64,000 bases of DNA from Clostridia bacterium (GCA_017624905.1 JAGAMD010000026.1:1-64000); one strand, 5' to 3'; shown: positions 1 to 8,245, counted from the first letter of the stretch. Notes: generated by a model not told the origin, from the sequence alone. Made by a program: numbers and translations.

Positions 1-234
1 ACGCCACCCGTCAGCTTCCTCAATCAGAAAATCGGTAGAAAAGCAAGTATAGACAATGCCGGATTTCATTTTGTAATTTCCGTTTTTAAGGCGTTCTATG
101 GGCTTTGCAAAATCCTTTGTCTTTTCGATCATACTCGTATCAACTCCACGCTTTGCATCACCCTTGTGGATATAGCAATAGAGACAGCCATCGCTGCACT
201 TTTTGCAACCTCTCCACGGATTCCACATTGCCAT
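1..234 (-). CDS. DUF5131 (phage Gp37/Gp68-like) protein, N-terminal part
   Basis: Only the first 78 codons lie in the window; the gene runs off the left edge. The translation begins MAMWNPWRGCKKCSDGC and continues with LYCYIH. This is the W-N-P-x-x-G-C-x-K-x-S-x-G-C-x-x-CY signature of the DUF5131 family, which is found in phages, mobile islands and bacterial chromosomes and whose biochemical role is unknown. The clustered cysteines suggest a metal or Fe-S site (inference). I place the start at 234 because a GAGGTGAG ribosome binding site sits just upstream; an in-frame ATG at 228 is an equal alternative. It has its own consensus promoter and is the last of three accessory genes with shared leaders (hydrolase, VOC protein). 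Confidence 0.8.
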   Translation of the reverse strand, partial: MAMWNPWRGCKKCSDGCLYCYIHKGDAKRGVDTSMIEKTKDFAKPIERLKNGNYKMKSGIVYTCFSTDFLIEEADGWR

Positions 235-270
235 ATTCTCACCTCGCAAATTGTAATTTTCGATGGGATT

Positions 271-299
271 ATTATATCATATTTCTATGAACTTTTCAA
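271..299 (-). promoter_or_regulatory. Promoter of the DUF5131 gene
   Basis: On the minus strand, TTGAAA and TATAAT are separated by exactly 17 bases. The sequence around them is nearly identical to the promoter at 1188-1216. Confidence 0.75.
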
Positions 300-338
300 C
301 CGATTTGGCTTTTCTTTGTTTAATGCAGTTTAAAATTT

Positions 339-368
339 GAGGGCTGACGATTGATTTCGTCAGCCCTC
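339..368 (-). terminator. Terminator of the alpha/beta hydrolase gene
   Basis: A 12-bp inverted repeat (GAGGGCTGACGA and its complement) lies between the hydrolase stop codon and the DUF5131 promoter. The T-run is better on the plus-strand side, so it may work in both directions. Confidence 0.65.
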
Positions 369-402
369 GCTTTTTTCATCATCGCGACAAATTGGAATTG
401 GT

Positions 403-1149
403 TTAACCAAATGTGCTGTGGATTTTTTCGCAACAATCGGCGGTATGCTTCATAAGAAATTCGCCGTGTCCAAACCCTTCCATGATTTCCTCATCAAAAT
501 TCGGCAAATATTTTTTGAGGATGTTGTGAGATTTAATTGCATATGGCTCTTTGCTTCCACACCACAGATGAACCATCGTCTGATTATGTGCAATCTCAGG
601 GCGTGTGCGGTAGGTGTAATTTTCAAGAAAATTGCGATCCACCGTTTCATCGCTGGCATTCATATACATCCCCGCTGTTAATCCGTCTGCCATTTCTTCA
701 AGGGATGTCCCCATAAGTGTCATCATAATATGAATTAAAGCGGGAAACTTGCCTGTATTCTTATACTTCTTAAACATCCACGCCGTCACCTTTGCAGACA
801 ACTTACCTTGATGTGCCACATAACACCCGTCCATAATCACCGTGCCGAGGTCAACCTTGTTACGAGTGAGCAGTTCTGTCAACATCAAGCCACCCTGCGA
901 TGCGCCATAAGCACCGTGTATTTTGCCATCATAGTGTTGACGGATATACTCTTCAATCTGCCGCGCTTGATCGGCAAAGGACGTGAAATCACCGCTACCA
1001 TCATAAAAGCCATCCTGTGCAGGGATAATTAAGCGATAATACGCCTCTAACGGTTTGAGCATCTCATACTCGCTGTGCCAATCCTGCATCATACCATGCA
1101 GTAACAAAACAGGAGGATTATTCTTATTTCCAAATTCATTAAACAGCAT
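403..1149 (-). CDS. Alpha/beta hydrolase family protein
   Basis: 248 residues, a typical single-domain alpha/beta hydrolase. Near the N-terminus is the oxyanion-hole motif LLLHGMMQDW. The nucleophile elbow G-A-S-Q-G follows at about residues 82-86, so Ser is the likely nucleophile, and the C-terminal GFGHGEFL holds the probable catalytic His. There is no signal peptide, so it acts in the cytoplasm. The substrate cannot be told from sequence; esterase, lipase-like or dienelactone-hydrolase-like activities are all possible. It is expressed from its own consensus promoter and leader, which are shared with the flanking DUF5131 and VOC genes. That sharing suggests the three genes were acquired or shuffled as units rather than forming a pathway. 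Confidence 0.8.
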   Translation of the reverse strand: MLFNEFGNKNNPPVLLLHGMMQDWHSEYEMLKPLEAYYRLIIPAQDGFYDGSGDFTSFADQARQIEEYIRQHYDGKIHGAYGASQGGLMLTELLTRNKVDLGTVIMDGCYVAHQGKLSAKVTAWMFKKYKNTGKFPALIHIMMTLMGTSLEEMADGLTAGMYMNASDETVDRNFLENYTYRTRPEIAHNQTMVHLWCGSKEPYAIKSHNILKKYLPNFDEEIMEGFGHGEFLMKHTADCCEKIHSTFG

Positions 1150-1158
1150 AATATTGAC

Positions 1159-1324
1159 CTCACAAATTCTTATTTATCGATGAGTTTATTATATCATATT
1201 TCTATGAACTTTTCAATCGATTTGGCTTTCCTTTGCTTTCTGCGATTCAAATTTTGAAGGGTGCGGTAGATTTCGTTAGACCCTTTTGTACTTTTCATTT
1301 TGATAAATTGGAATTTGTCAATTA
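1159..1324 (-). repeat. Repeated intergenic module, copy 2
   Basis: Second copy of the module at 238-405, lying between the VOC gene and the hydrolase gene. The promoter core is almost unchanged. The hairpin has lost several pairs but keeps AGGGT, ACGAAATC and ACCCT in order. Confidence 0.7.
1188..1216 (-). promoter_or_regulatory. Promoter of the alpha/beta hydrolase gene
   Basis: TTGAAA and TATAAT with a 17-base spacer on the minus strand; near-identical to the promoter at 271-299. Confidence 0.75.
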
Positions 1325-1684
1325 CATCGGTGTTCCTACTTCAATTAAGTTACCGTCTAAATCGTAAAATCGAATTACTTGTTGCCCCCAACTATGTGTC
1401 ATAAGACGGTTTACATATTCAATAGAGGGGTATAGTCTTTCCAATTTTTCAATAAAAGACTCAACATCCTGTTCTTCAAAATACAGTTCGCAAGAGTTGC
1501 TTTTTGGAATAATATCTCTATCTAAAAACGATTTCCATATCTTCTCATCTTGAAGTACAAGACCTTCTGTTAAAATCATATTTCCGTCATTGTCAAGCAC
1601 CATATCTAAGCCGAACAGGTCATGATAGAACTGTCTTGATTTTTCTATATCTTTAACAACGATCAAAATGTTCTTCAGCTTCAT
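1322..1684 (-). CDS. VOC superfamily (glyoxalase/bleomycin-resistance-like) protein
   Basis: 120 residues, the length of a single vicinal-oxygen-chelate domain made of two beta-alpha-beta-beta-beta modules. The first module is clear in MKLKNILIVVKDIEKSRQFY followed by HDLFGLDM; the second contains SCELYFEE and ends IRFYDLDGNLIEVGTPM, with a Glu in the usual C-terminal metal-ligand position. Members include glyoxalase I, fosfomycin-resistance thiol transferases, bleomycin-binding proteins and dioxygenases; this one cannot be placed further. It has its own promoter and stands between the hydrolase gene and the lactate racemase operon, with a terminator upstream. An accessory stress or detoxification role is inference. 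Confidence 0.8.
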   Translation of the reverse strand: MKLKNILIVVKDIEKSRQFYHDLFGLDMVLDNDGNMILTEGLVLQDEKIWKSFLDRDIIPKSNSCELYFEEQDVESFIEKLERLYPSIEYVNRLMTHSWGQQVIRFYDLDGNLIEVGTPM

Positions 1685-1722
1685 ATTATATCTCCGTCAA
1701 ATTCTTATTTTTCGGTGAGTTT

Positions 1723-1751
1723 ATTATATCATAAAATCAGCTTGAATTCAA
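1723..1751 (-). promoter_or_regulatory. Promoter of the VOC gene
   Basis: TTGAAT and TATAAT with a 17-base spacer. The leader downstream (TATAATAAACTCACCG, then AATAAGAATTTG) matches the leaders of the hydrolase and DUF5131 genes, but the sequence upstream of the -10 differs. Confidence 0.7.
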
Positions 1752-1773
1752 TCTATTTTCCGTGGGCAAAAGG

Positions 1774-1800
1774 AAACTCGACTTACTAAAAGTCGAGTTT
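1774..1800 (-). terminator. Terminator after the larA-like operon
   Basis: AAACTCGACTT pairs with AAGTCGAGTTT around a 5-base loop, followed on the minus strand by CCTTTT. It separates the racemase gene from the VOC promoter. Confidence 0.65.
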
Positions 1801-1855
1801 TGTAATTTATTCAAACAAAATTCCTAAGAAAAACGCACTTATGTGTCTGCTTTTT

Positions 1856-3130
1856 TTATTTTACGATAACCGATACGCCATCGGGGATTGCGACTATTTT
1901 GGGTGAGTCTAGCTTTAAAATTTGCTTTGCTAATTTTAAAGCCTCGTCGATTGAATGTGATGGTATCATATGCATATTTTGAATAGTTTGGTCATCCATA
2001 TCAGAAATATAGATAACTGTTGCGTGCATAAGTACACGGAGCAGTACCTGTGTTTGCCATTGGTCAGGTACGGTCTCGCTTTTATCTCTATTTAAAAAAT
2101 CCTGCATTGTTTTATTTATGTCAGGCTCAGAAGCTAGCTGACGGTAGAAATGGTCGCCACCTATTCCGTCGTTTGACTTGGCCAGCATAATAATTACACC
2201 GCCCTTTTTTACAGTTGACTCCCCTGCTGTCATTCCCTTTACGGCTTGATAGACATTTTGGTCAAGCGGATAGCCACCATTGGTTGTAATTACTATATCT
2301 GCCTCTTTTTTGTCGACTTGACACTCTCTAAAAAGAAAGTCTGTTCCCTTTTTATGTGCCTTTTCAAGGTCGCCGGCTACTGCATAGATAACTTTCTTTT
2401 TATCATTTAAAATTACATTTACTATATATGTAAGCTTTGCTTTTTTGGCAGCCCATAGCATATCATTGTGCATAGGATTGCCCTCTAAAATTCCTGTTCT
2501 TGAATTTGGGTGAGCAATAAACTCCGAAGAGTGGTTAGCAAGGACGGTTCTTCTTGCACATACGCCCGGCAAAAGGCTCTTGCGACCTCCTGAAAATCCT
2601 GCAAAGAAGTGTGGCTCAATAAAGCCCTCTGAAACTAGCAAATCAGCCTCATATGCTATTTTATTTATCACACAGTCGCCACCTGATGGTAATGTGCCTA
2701 TGCTAACTAACATATCCTTTTCGTCGCAGTCGTGTATATAAATATTTTCGTTTTTTACTATATCCTCGCCGAATTTACTTATTAATTCGTCCCTTGTTGT
2801 GCCACGATGACAGCCTGTTGCAATTAATATTGTAATTTTTGCATCCGGTGAGCCCTCTCTTATTTCCTTTAGCATATTAGGAATAATTAGCTTACTGGGT
2901 ACCGGACGAGTGTGGTCACTTGCTAAAATTACTACATTTTTCTTGCCATATGCAAGTTCCTTTAGCCTTGATGTGCCCTCTGGGGTTTCCATAGCTTCTA
3001 AAACCAACTCTTTGCCTGTTTTGTAAGGATTATAATGATTTATAGAGGATTCAAGGACTGCTATTAATTCCTCATCCTTAAAGGAATATTCTATCGTTTC
3101 TTTTCCGTATGGAAACAACACCTTTTTCAT
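1856..3130 (-). CDS. larA: Nickel-dependent lactate racemase family protein (LarA-like)
   Basis: 424 residues, the usual LarA length. LarA interconverts D- and L-lactate with a nickel-pincer nucleotide cofactor covalently bound to a lysine; relatives act on other 2-hydroxy acids. The key residues fall at the published LarA positions: His108 (in ATGCHRG), His174 (in EPHFFAG), Lys184 (in GGRKSLLPG) and His200 (in ANHSS), with Asp72 and Arg75 in SDHTRPVP. This supports a functional racemase or epimerase rather than a remote homologue. The start overlaps the stop of the upstream ECF S component gene by 4 bases (ATGA), so the two are translationally coupled. No larB, larC or larE cofactor genes are nearby, so the cofactor pathway must be encoded elsewhere. 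Substrate specificity is not proven. Confidence 0.85.
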   Translation of the reverse strand: MKKVLFPYGKETIEYSFKDEELIAVLESSINHYNPYKTGKELVLEAMETPEGTSRLKELAYGKKNVVILASDHTRPVPSKLIIPNMLKEIREGSPDAKITILIATGCHRGTTRDELISKFGEDIVKNENIYIHDCDEKDMLVSIGTLPSGGDCVINKIAYEADLLVSEGFIEPHFFAGFSGGRKSLLPGVCARRTVLANHSSEFIAHPNSRTGILEGNPMHNDMLWAAKKAKLTYIVNVILNDKKKVIYAVAGDLEKAHKKGTDFLFRECQVDKKEADIVITTNGGYPLDQNVYQAVKGMTAGESTVKKGGVIIMLAKSNDGIGGDHFYRQLASEPDINKTMQDFLNRDKSETVPDQWQTQVLLRVLMHATVIYISDMDDQTIQNMHMIPSHSIDEALKLAKQILKLDSPKIVAIPDGVSVIVK

Positions 3131-3675
3131 TGCTTTTCCCTCTTTACTGTTTTTATTTGTACTCTTTCATATAATCCTATGATTAACGGAATCAAAATAA
3201 ATTGCAATAAAATTCCCGGAATGGCATCTAAAAATCCGCCTGTAACAAATGCACCGATTGTAAATGCTTTTTTACCTATGCCGAGCAAAATTGCTTTTGA
3301 TATTCCCCATACTACTCTTCCGGCAAGCATAGAGGTAACAAGAGAAATTAAGAGCCAACCACGGCTTGCTTTTTGCTTTTTTAAATACATAATGCCTATT
3401 ACTAATCCATAGGTTGCAAGCTCAAGTGCCATCCAAATTGCGTTTGGATAAAGTGGTGGCATACCAAAGGTAACGCTTCTTATAAACGGAAGTAAAATGC
3501 CAATCATAAATCCGTATTTTGGTCCACACAATATGCCACAAAGCATAACCGGTATGTGCATAGGCAAAAGTGTATCGCCTATTTCCTTTATCTGTGCTGT
3601 AAAGAGTGGCAATACAATTCCCACAGCTAAAAAAACAGCCGATAAAACTAACTTTCTTAGATTAATGCGCTCCAT
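3127..3675 (-). CDS. ECF transporter S component (substrate-binding membrane subunit)
   Basis: 182 residues with about five or six hydrophobic segments, beginning with LRKLVLSAVFLAVGIVLPLF. The sequence GDTLLPMHIPVMLCGILCG and the following GPKYGFMIGILLPFIRS are typical of the PF12822-type ECF S components, which bind a vitamin, cofactor precursor or metal and dock on a shared EcfT-EcfA energy module. No ecfA or ecfT is present here, as expected for a group II (solo) S component. Translational coupling to the LarA-like gene suggests it imports a substrate or cofactor precursor for the racemase, for example nicotinate or nickel; this is inference. It is transcribed divergently from a small lipoprotein gene across a dyad at 3731-3750. 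Confidence 0.8.
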   Translation of the reverse strand: MERINLRKLVLSAVFLAVGIVLPLFTAQIKEIGDTLLPMHIPVMLCGILCGPKYGFMIGILLPFIRSVTFGMPPLYPNAIWMALELATYGLVIGIMYLKKQKASRGWLLISLVTSMLAGRVVWGISKAILLGIGKKAFTIGAFVTGGFLDAIPGILLQFILIPLIIGLYERVQIKTVKREKQ

Positions 3676-3704
3676 ATTGCCCTCCTCTTGCTTAAATATG
3701 CTTT

Positions 3705-3733
3705 ATTATACCATATTATTTTTATATGTTCAA
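3705..3733 (-). promoter_or_regulatory. Promoter of the ECF S component-larA operon
   Basis: TTGAAC and TATAAT with 17-base spacing on the minus strand, followed by a strong GAGGAGGG ribosome binding site. The -35 touches the dyad at 3731-3750. Confidence 0.7.
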
Positions 3734-3750
3734 GTGTATATTGACACTTG
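3731..3750. promoter_or_regulatory. Candidate operator between divergent promoters
   Basis: CAAGTGT and ACACTTG form a perfect 7-bp inverted repeat with a 6-base spacer. It overlaps the -35 boxes of both divergent promoters, so a bound repressor could block both. Confidence 0.55.
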
Positions 3751-3769
3751 CATTTTTTGATGTTATACT
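3741..3769 (+). promoter_or_regulatory. Promoter of the small Cys/His lipoprotein gene
   Basis: TTGACA and TATACT with a 17-base spacer, then an AAGGAGGG ribosome binding site 6 bases before the ATG. Confidence 0.75.
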
Positions 3770-3796
3770 GATTTAAAATAATATAAGGAGGGTTTT

Positions 3797-4078
3797 ATGA
3801 AAAGAATTAGCTTGTTTATTTGTCTTGTTTTCTGTGCATTGCTATTTTCCTGTGGAAAAAGTGATTATACAGTAACCGCTGAAAGCAAGGAGCCTATCAG
3901 CACTAACACAACCGGCGACACCTTGTATATTGTAAACATCTCCACTCGCTCATATCATTTGCCCTCTTGCTATATCTTAAATAACACCAAAGAGGAAAAC
4001 AAAAGAGAAACCTACGATATTGAGTTTTTAACCGAGCGTGAATATACTCCCTGCAAAATATGTATTGATAACGACTAA
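3797..4078 (+). CDS. Small lipoprotein with a C-terminal Cys/His motif
   Basis: 93 residues. An N-terminal signal ends in the lipobox LLFSC at about residues 15-19, so the mature protein would be lipid-anchored on the outer membrane face. The mature part is short. Its C-terminal half contains YHLPSCYIL and, about 28 residues later, YTPCKIC, a spacing seen in small Ada-like or nuclease-associated metal-binding modules (H-x-x-x-C ... C-x-x-C). Zn binding is inference. The gene faces away from the ECF S component-larA operon and shares its putative operator. Function unknown. Confidence 0.7.
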   Translation: MKRISLFICLVFCALLFSCGKSDYTVTAESKEPISTNTTGDTLYIVNISTRSYHLPSCYILNNTKEENKRETYDIEFLTEREYTPCKICIDND

Positions 4079-4095
4079 TTGCCAAATATTGGTCA

Positions 4096-4125
4096 TTGAC
4101 TTTTTACAATATGTAAATGTATACT
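4096..4125 (+). promoter_or_regulatory. Promoter of the TM2-domain gene
   Basis: TTGACT and TATACT with an 18-base spacer. ATGTAAAT (4111-4118) and ATTTACAT (4139-4146) flank the start region as an inverted repeat, possibly an operator or leader hairpin. Confidence 0.6.
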
Positions 4126-4158
4126 GATATTAAGGAAATATTTACATAAGAGGTCGAA

Positions 4159-4335
4159 ATGAAAAGCAAATGGATTGCACTTACCTACTGCCTTTTTTGG
4201 GGATATCTGGGAGCACATAAATTCTACGAGAAAAAATATCTTTTAGGCATTACATATCTATTTACAATGGGACTTTTCGGCTTCGGGGTAATACACGACG
4301 CTTTAGCCATTTTATCAAGAACTAATTATAAATAG
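4159..4335 (+). CDS. TM2 domain-containing small membrane protein
   Basis: 58 residues, starting MKSKWIALTYCLFWGYLGAH and ending ILSRTNYK. It is preceded by an AAGAGG ribosome binding site. The pattern is that of the TM2 domain (PF05154): a first membrane helix containing W-G-x-L-G-x-H-x-F-Y, a short turn (EKKYLLG), and a second helix with MGLFGFGVIHDALAI in place of the common D-x-x-x-I/L ending. TM2 proteins are widespread in bacteria; their biochemical role is not established. The gene is single, with its own promoter and a terminator directly after it. Confidence 0.85.
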   Translation: MKSKWIALTYCLFWGYLGAHKFYEKKYLLGITYLFTMGLFGFGVIHDALAILSRTNYK

Positions 4336-4366
4336 AAGGACACCATATAGGTGTCCTTTACTTTTA
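4336..4366 (+). terminator. Terminator between the TM2 gene and the permease gene
   Basis: AAGGACACC pairs with GGTGTCCTT around a 5-base loop, followed by TACTTTTATTTTTT. It lies between two convergent genes and probably serves the plus-strand one. Confidence 0.75.
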
Positions 4367-5761
4367 TTTTTTGTTTTTTCTTCTGTAAAGAAGTAAGCCT
4401 ACTGCCATTATTACGGCAAAGACAATTAAGTAAAACAAAACAGGGAACGAGAAATTTCCAAGCTCCTTTGCACTTTGATATTTTGATATTCCGTGAGCAT
4501 AAACTGCGACAAAAACCATAAAGAGCGAGGCAATTATTGCAAGTATCGGCATAACTATGTTTTTAAACACATCCTTCTTGCCCTCTTTTACGATAAACAT
4601 AACAAAAATAGGAATATAAAGTGCGTAGATTGTTATAATTGGAAGCTCTGATGAATCAAAGCTGAAAACACCAAAGATTGGATTAGTTAAATTTGCACCG
4701 TAGAAATAGAAGAACCAAGCCCCTGCAAAAAGAAGAGTAAGTGCACCGGAGTTTGCAGGCATATTAGTTTGTGGGTCAAGCTGTGCAAAGGTTTGTGGCT
4801 TTGGCCCGTTTCCTCTTACAGACAATGAGTATAGTGAGCGAGTATTTGCAAGCATAAGTCCATTTAAGGTGCCCAAGCACGAAACAACTATAAATACATT
4901 AAGAATAGTGCTACCTACACCACCGAAAAGATTTTTAAAGGCAACCGTTGCACCACCTGTTCTTAATTCATCAACCGATGCACCACCGACCAAGCCTACA
5001 AAATATAAAATATATATAGCCATTATAATAGCAGTTCCTATTACAAGTGCACGAGGAAGATTCTTTTTAGGCTCCTTTAATTCAGAGTTTATTGATGTTG
5101 CAATTATCCATCCCTCGTACGCAAAGGCAGCTGCTCCAATTCCTGCAAAAATGCTGTCAAAGCCTGCTCCGCCAAATGCACTCTCCGCACCCTTAAATGC
5201 ATCAACCGTGTTTCCGTTAATAAGTCCGGCTATTGTGCCAACAACAACGATTATTCCAAGTGGAATTAGCTTAACAACCGTTGCACTAACCTGAAATTTT
5301 CCGGCAATTTTAGGAGAAAGCACATTAACTGCATAAGCAAGGCATAGATAAAGACCGCCAAGTGCCATACAAAGACCGCCTGTTATATCGTCTGAGCCAA
5401 ACAAAACAAGTGTATATCGAGCCGACACCCAAGCGAGTACTCCCGTCATTGCAGGATAATAAATCGTGGTCAAAAACCAACCTATCATATATGCATAGCG
5501 TGGACCGACAATAGACTCAGCATAGTCAACTACGCCATTGACTCTAACGTATTTTGTGCCGAAATTTGCAAAATTAAAGGCACAAATTATCATTACAATT
5601 CCACCAATTACCCAAGCAAGTATGCCAATGAGCATATTACCGCCGGTGTAGTTTAATATATCCTGTGCCTTGAAAAACACGCCGGAGCCGATAACAATGC
5701 CAACCACCATACAAATGGCAGTAAACAAGCCATAACGCTTTTCCATTTGGTTCTTTTCCAT
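4364..5761 (-). CDS. APC family amino acid permease
   Basis: 465 residues with about 12 hydrophobic helices, the standard APC (amino acid-polyamine-organocation) topology. The first helix carries the family motif VVGIVIGSGVFFKAQD, with the G-S-G unwound segment that binds the amino acid backbone. Helix 6 contains FAGIGAAAFAYEGW, close to the F-A-Y-x-G-W pattern of SteT/LAT-like exchangers. It is therefore most likely a proton-coupled permease or amino acid exchanger; the substrate is not determined. The gene has its own promoter and lies downstream of the glutamine synthetase gene with a terminator between, so they are separate units. Confidence 0.85.
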   Translation of the reverse strand: MEKNQMEKRYGLFTAICMVVGIVIGSGVFFKAQDILNYTGGNMLIGILAWVIGGIVMIICAFNFANFGTKYVRVNGVVDYAESIVGPRYAYMIGWFLTTIYYPAMTGVLAWVSARYTLVLFGSDDITGGLCMALGGLYLCLAYAVNVLSPKIAGKFQVSATVVKLIPLGIIVVVGTIAGLINGNTVDAFKGAESAFGGAGFDSIFAGIGAAAFAYEGWIIATSINSELKEPKKNLPRALVIGTAIIMAIYILYFVGLVGGASVDELRTGGATVAFKNLFGGVGSTILNVFIVVSCLGTLNGLMLANTRSLYSLSVRGNGPKPQTFAQLDPQTNMPANSGALTLLFAGAWFFYFYGANLTNPIFGVFSFDSSELPIITIYALYIPIFVMFIVKEGKKDVFKNIVMPILAIIASLFMVFVAVYAHGISKYQSAKELGNFSFPVLFYLIVFAVIMAVGLLLYRRKNKK

Positions 5762-5792
5762 ATAAATATCTCCTAATTTATATATTTATTAT

Positions 5793-5821
5793 ATTTTATC
5801 ATAGCCAAAAAGAAATGTAAA
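5793..5821 (-). promoter_or_regulatory. Promoter of the APC permease gene
   Basis: TTTACA and TAAAAT with a 17-base spacer on the minus strand, then an AGGAG ribosome binding site. Confidence 0.6.
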
Positions 5822-5900
5822 TATTTATTTTTCTTTACGAGCTTACTACACTTGTCTTTATTTAGCACATCTACTCTTTGCTTTGAGGTAGTGTAAAGAA

Positions 5901-5926
5901 AAACGCACACGAAAAAGTGTGCGTTT
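5901..5926 (-). terminator. Terminator of the glutamine synthetase gene
   Basis: AAACGCACAC pairs with GTGTGCGTTT around a 6-base loop, ending in TTTTTCTTT on the minus strand, 9 bases after the glnN stop codon. Confidence 0.8.
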
Positions 5927-5934
5927 CTTATTTG

Positions 5935-8025
5935 TTACTCTCTAATTCCAAACAAAAGCTCACCATAATCAGGCATTGGCCAATACTCACGCGCGGTTAG
6001 CTTTTCAGCCTCGTCACAAGTATTTCTTAGCTCATTCATATTAGCTAAAACAACGCTTTCATATGATTTCGCTTTTTCGGCAGCATCCTTAATTTGAGAC
6101 ACTTCCTTGCGTTTTTCTTCAAGCTCAAGCGTTAGCTTATATGCTTCTGTACAGAGGGTGGAAAGCTTTCTGCCAACCTCTGTTTCATATCCTATATCAA
6201 AGCCAAGCTCACACTTTTCATTGACAGCACGTGCCAAATCCTTGGCGTATTTTGATATAGCGGGAATAATCAGCTTCTTTGCCATATCAATCATTGTGAG
6301 TGCCTCAATATTGATTATCTTTGAGTAGCTTTCAAGCAAGATTTCGCATCTTGAACGAAGCTCCTTCTCGCTAAACACCTTATTCTTTGTATAGAGCTCG
6401 ATATTCTTCTCGTCAAGTAGATGTACAAGTGCATCAGGAGTTGATTTTAGGTTTGATAGTCCTCTGCCCTCTGCCTCCTTAATCCAAGCGTCATCGTAGC
6501 CGTTGCCGTTAAAGAAAATTCTCTTGTGGTTTTTGATTGTATTTCTAATAAGCTCGTGCAAGGTGCCATTGAAATCCTTTGCCTCGCTTAAAACATCATA
6601 GAACTCATTTAAAACCTCGGTAACTGCTGTATTAATTGCTGTGTTTGTATCAGCAATTGAAGCGTTTGAGCCAAGCATACGGAATTCAAACTTATTACCT
6701 GTAAATGCAAATGGTGATGTACGGTTTCTGTCCGAGGTATCCTTAGGGAACTTAGGAAGAATATGCACACCAACACGCATAACAGCCTTTTCCTTAGTGC
6801 CTATCTTAACACCCTTTTCAATTCCGTCAAGAATTTCTGTAAGCTCCTCACCGAGGAATATGGAAATAACAGCCGGTGGTGCTTCATTTGCACCTAGACG
6901 ATGGTCGTTTCCTGCACTTGCAACTGATATACGAAGCACATCCTGATAGTCGTCAACTGCCTTGATTACAGCACATAGGAATAGTAAAAATTGTGCATTT
7001 TCACTTGGAGTTTCACCGGGCTCAAGTAAATTCATACCTGTGTTGGTGGATAAAGACCAGTTGTTGTGCTTACCACTACCATTTACGCCATCAAAGGGCT
7101 TTTCGTGTAGTAGGCAAACAAGACCGTGCTTTCTTGCAACCTTTTGCATAAGCTCCATTGTTAGCTGGTTATGGTCGGTTGCAAGGTTTGTTGTTGTGAA
7201 TATAGGAGCAAGCTCGTGCTGAGCAGGAGCTGCCTCGTTATGCTCTGTTTTAGCAAAAACTCCAAGAGCCCAAAGCTCGTGGTCAAGGTCCTTCATAAAT
7301 GACTTAACCTGTGGCTTGATTGTGCCAAAATAGTGGTCATCAAGCTCTTGTCCCTTTGGAGGCATTGAGCCAAATAAGGTTCTTCCTGTATAAACTAAGT
7401 CCGGACGCTTGTTGTATGTTTCCTTATCAACCAAGAAGTACTCTTGCTCAGGGCCAACCGTTGGCTTAACTGAGGTAACATCCTCGTGACCAAAAAGACG
7501 TAATATTTTAACTGCTGCTTTGTTTAGAACCTCCATTGAGCGAAGGAGTGGTGTTTTTTTGTCAAGAGCCTCTCCACCATATGAGCAAAATGCGGTTGGA
7601 ATACAAAGTGCTCCGTCCTTAATAAATGCATATGAGGTTGGGTCCCAAGCAGTATAGCCTCTTGCCTCAAAGGTGGCACGTAGTCCGCCTGACGGAAATG
7701 AGGATGCGTCGCTTTCTCCCTTTACAAGCTCCTTGCCGCTAAAATCCATAATAGCAGTTGAATTGTCCTTAGGAGAAATAAAGCTATCGTGCTTTTCAGC
7801 TGTGATACCCGTCATCGGCTGGAACCAATGCGTATAGTGGGTAGCACCCTTTTCTATTGCCCAATCCTTCATAGCATTTGCAACCTCGTTAGCGAGGGAT
7901 AAATCAAGATGCTTTCCATTTTGAATGGTGTTTTGAATAGAATCGTAAACCTCTTTTGGTAAACGCTCCTTCATAACTCTGTCATTAAACACCATTGTGC
8001 CGAAAAAGTCAGTAATTGCCTTCAT
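5935..8025 (-). CDS. glnN: Glutamine synthetase type III
   Basis: 696 residues, the length of the large GSIII class (GSI is about 450). It makes glutamine from glutamate, ammonia and ATP. The GSIII-specific N-terminal domain opens with [20 protein letters not shown]. Catalytic-domain signatures are [18 protein letters not shown], the [10 protein letters not shown] metal site, the ATP-site stretch [12 protein letters not shown], and [16 protein letters not shown]. The C-terminal third is helical and charged ([20 protein letters not shown]), as in other GSIII enzymes. The gene is monocistronic with a consensus promoter. The -10 to start region holds a dyad (8041-8059) that may be a nitrogen-responsive operator; it does not match the GlnR box. 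Confidence 0.95.
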   Translation of the reverse strand: MKAITDFFGTMVFNDRVMKERLPKEVYDSIQNTIQNGKHLDLSLANEVANAMKDWAIEKGATHYTHWFQPMTGITAEKHDSFISPKDNSTAIMDFSGKELVKGESDASSFPSGGLRATFEARGYTAWDPTSYAFIKDGALCIPTAFCSYGGEALDKKTPLLRSMEVLNKAAVKILRLFGHEDVTSVKPTVGPEQEYFLVDKETYNKRPDLVYTGRTLFGSMPPKGQELDDHYFGTIKPQVKSFMKDLDHELWALGVFAKTEHNEAAPAQHELAPIFTTTNLATDHNQLTMELMQKVARKHGLVCLLHEKPFDGVNGSGKHNNWSLSTNTGMNLLEPGETPSENAQFLLFLCAVIKAVDDYQDVLRISVASAGNDHRLGANEAPPAVISIFLGEELTEILDGIEKGVKIGTKEKAVMRVGVHILPKFPKDTSDRNRTSPFAFTGNKFEFRMLGSNASIADTNTAINTAVTEVLNEFYDVLSEAKDFNGTLHELIRNTIKNHKRIFFNGNGYDDAWIKEAEGRGLSNLKSTPDALVHLLDEKNIELYTKNKVFSEKELRSRCEILLESYSKIINIEALTMIDMAKKLIIPAISKYAKDLARAVNEKCELGFDIGYETEVGRKLSTLCTEAYKLTLELEEKRKEVSQIKDAAEKAKSYESVVLANMNELRNTCDEAEKLTAREYWPMPDYGELLFGIRE

Positions 8026-8040
8026 AAAGCTCTCCTTTAG

Positions 8041-8059
8041 TCAAATTTGTCTAATTTGA
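8041..8059. promoter_or_regulatory. Dyad in the glnN leader, candidate operator
   Basis: TCAAATT and AATTTGA form a 7-bp inverted repeat with a 5-base spacer, 13 bases downstream of the glnN -10 box and just before the ribosome binding site. Confidence 0.45.
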
Positions 8060-8072
8060 TTAATAATATATG

Positions 8073-8101
8073 ATTATACTATTTTTAATTTTATTTGTCA
8101 A
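8073..8101 (-). promoter_or_regulatory. Promoter of glnN
   Basis: Perfect TTGACA-N17-TATAAT on the minus strand. Confidence 0.85.
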
Positions 8102-8155
8102 TAGCACATATTGTTACACTTTTTTCTATATTTTGTGTTTTATCACAAAAAACTC

Positions 8156-8185
8156 TTGAAAATTATATATATATTGTGATATAAT
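8156..8185 (+). promoter_or_regulatory. Promoter of nrdR
   Basis: TTGAAA and TATAAT with an 18-base AT-rich spacer, placing the start point about 50 bases before the nrdR ATG. Confidence 0.65.
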
Positions 8186-8245
8186 ATTTTCGTATTGTTG
8201 TAGTGATGTTTCGCTATGATAAAATTTGTTTTTCGAGGTGAGCTT

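Larger units (their letters stand above)
238..405 (-). repeat. Repeated intergenic module, copy 1
   Basis: This stretch aligns over most of its length with 1159-1324. Shared parts in minus-strand order are a trailer around AATTCCAATTT, a hairpin containing ACGAAATC, a spacer containing AAAGCCAAATCG, the promoter with TTCATAGAAATATGATATAAT split over its spacer and -10, and a leader ending at the ribosome binding site. It reads as one duplicated gene-to-gene spacer. The hairpin is intact in this copy and partly decayed in copy 2. Confidence 0.7.
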
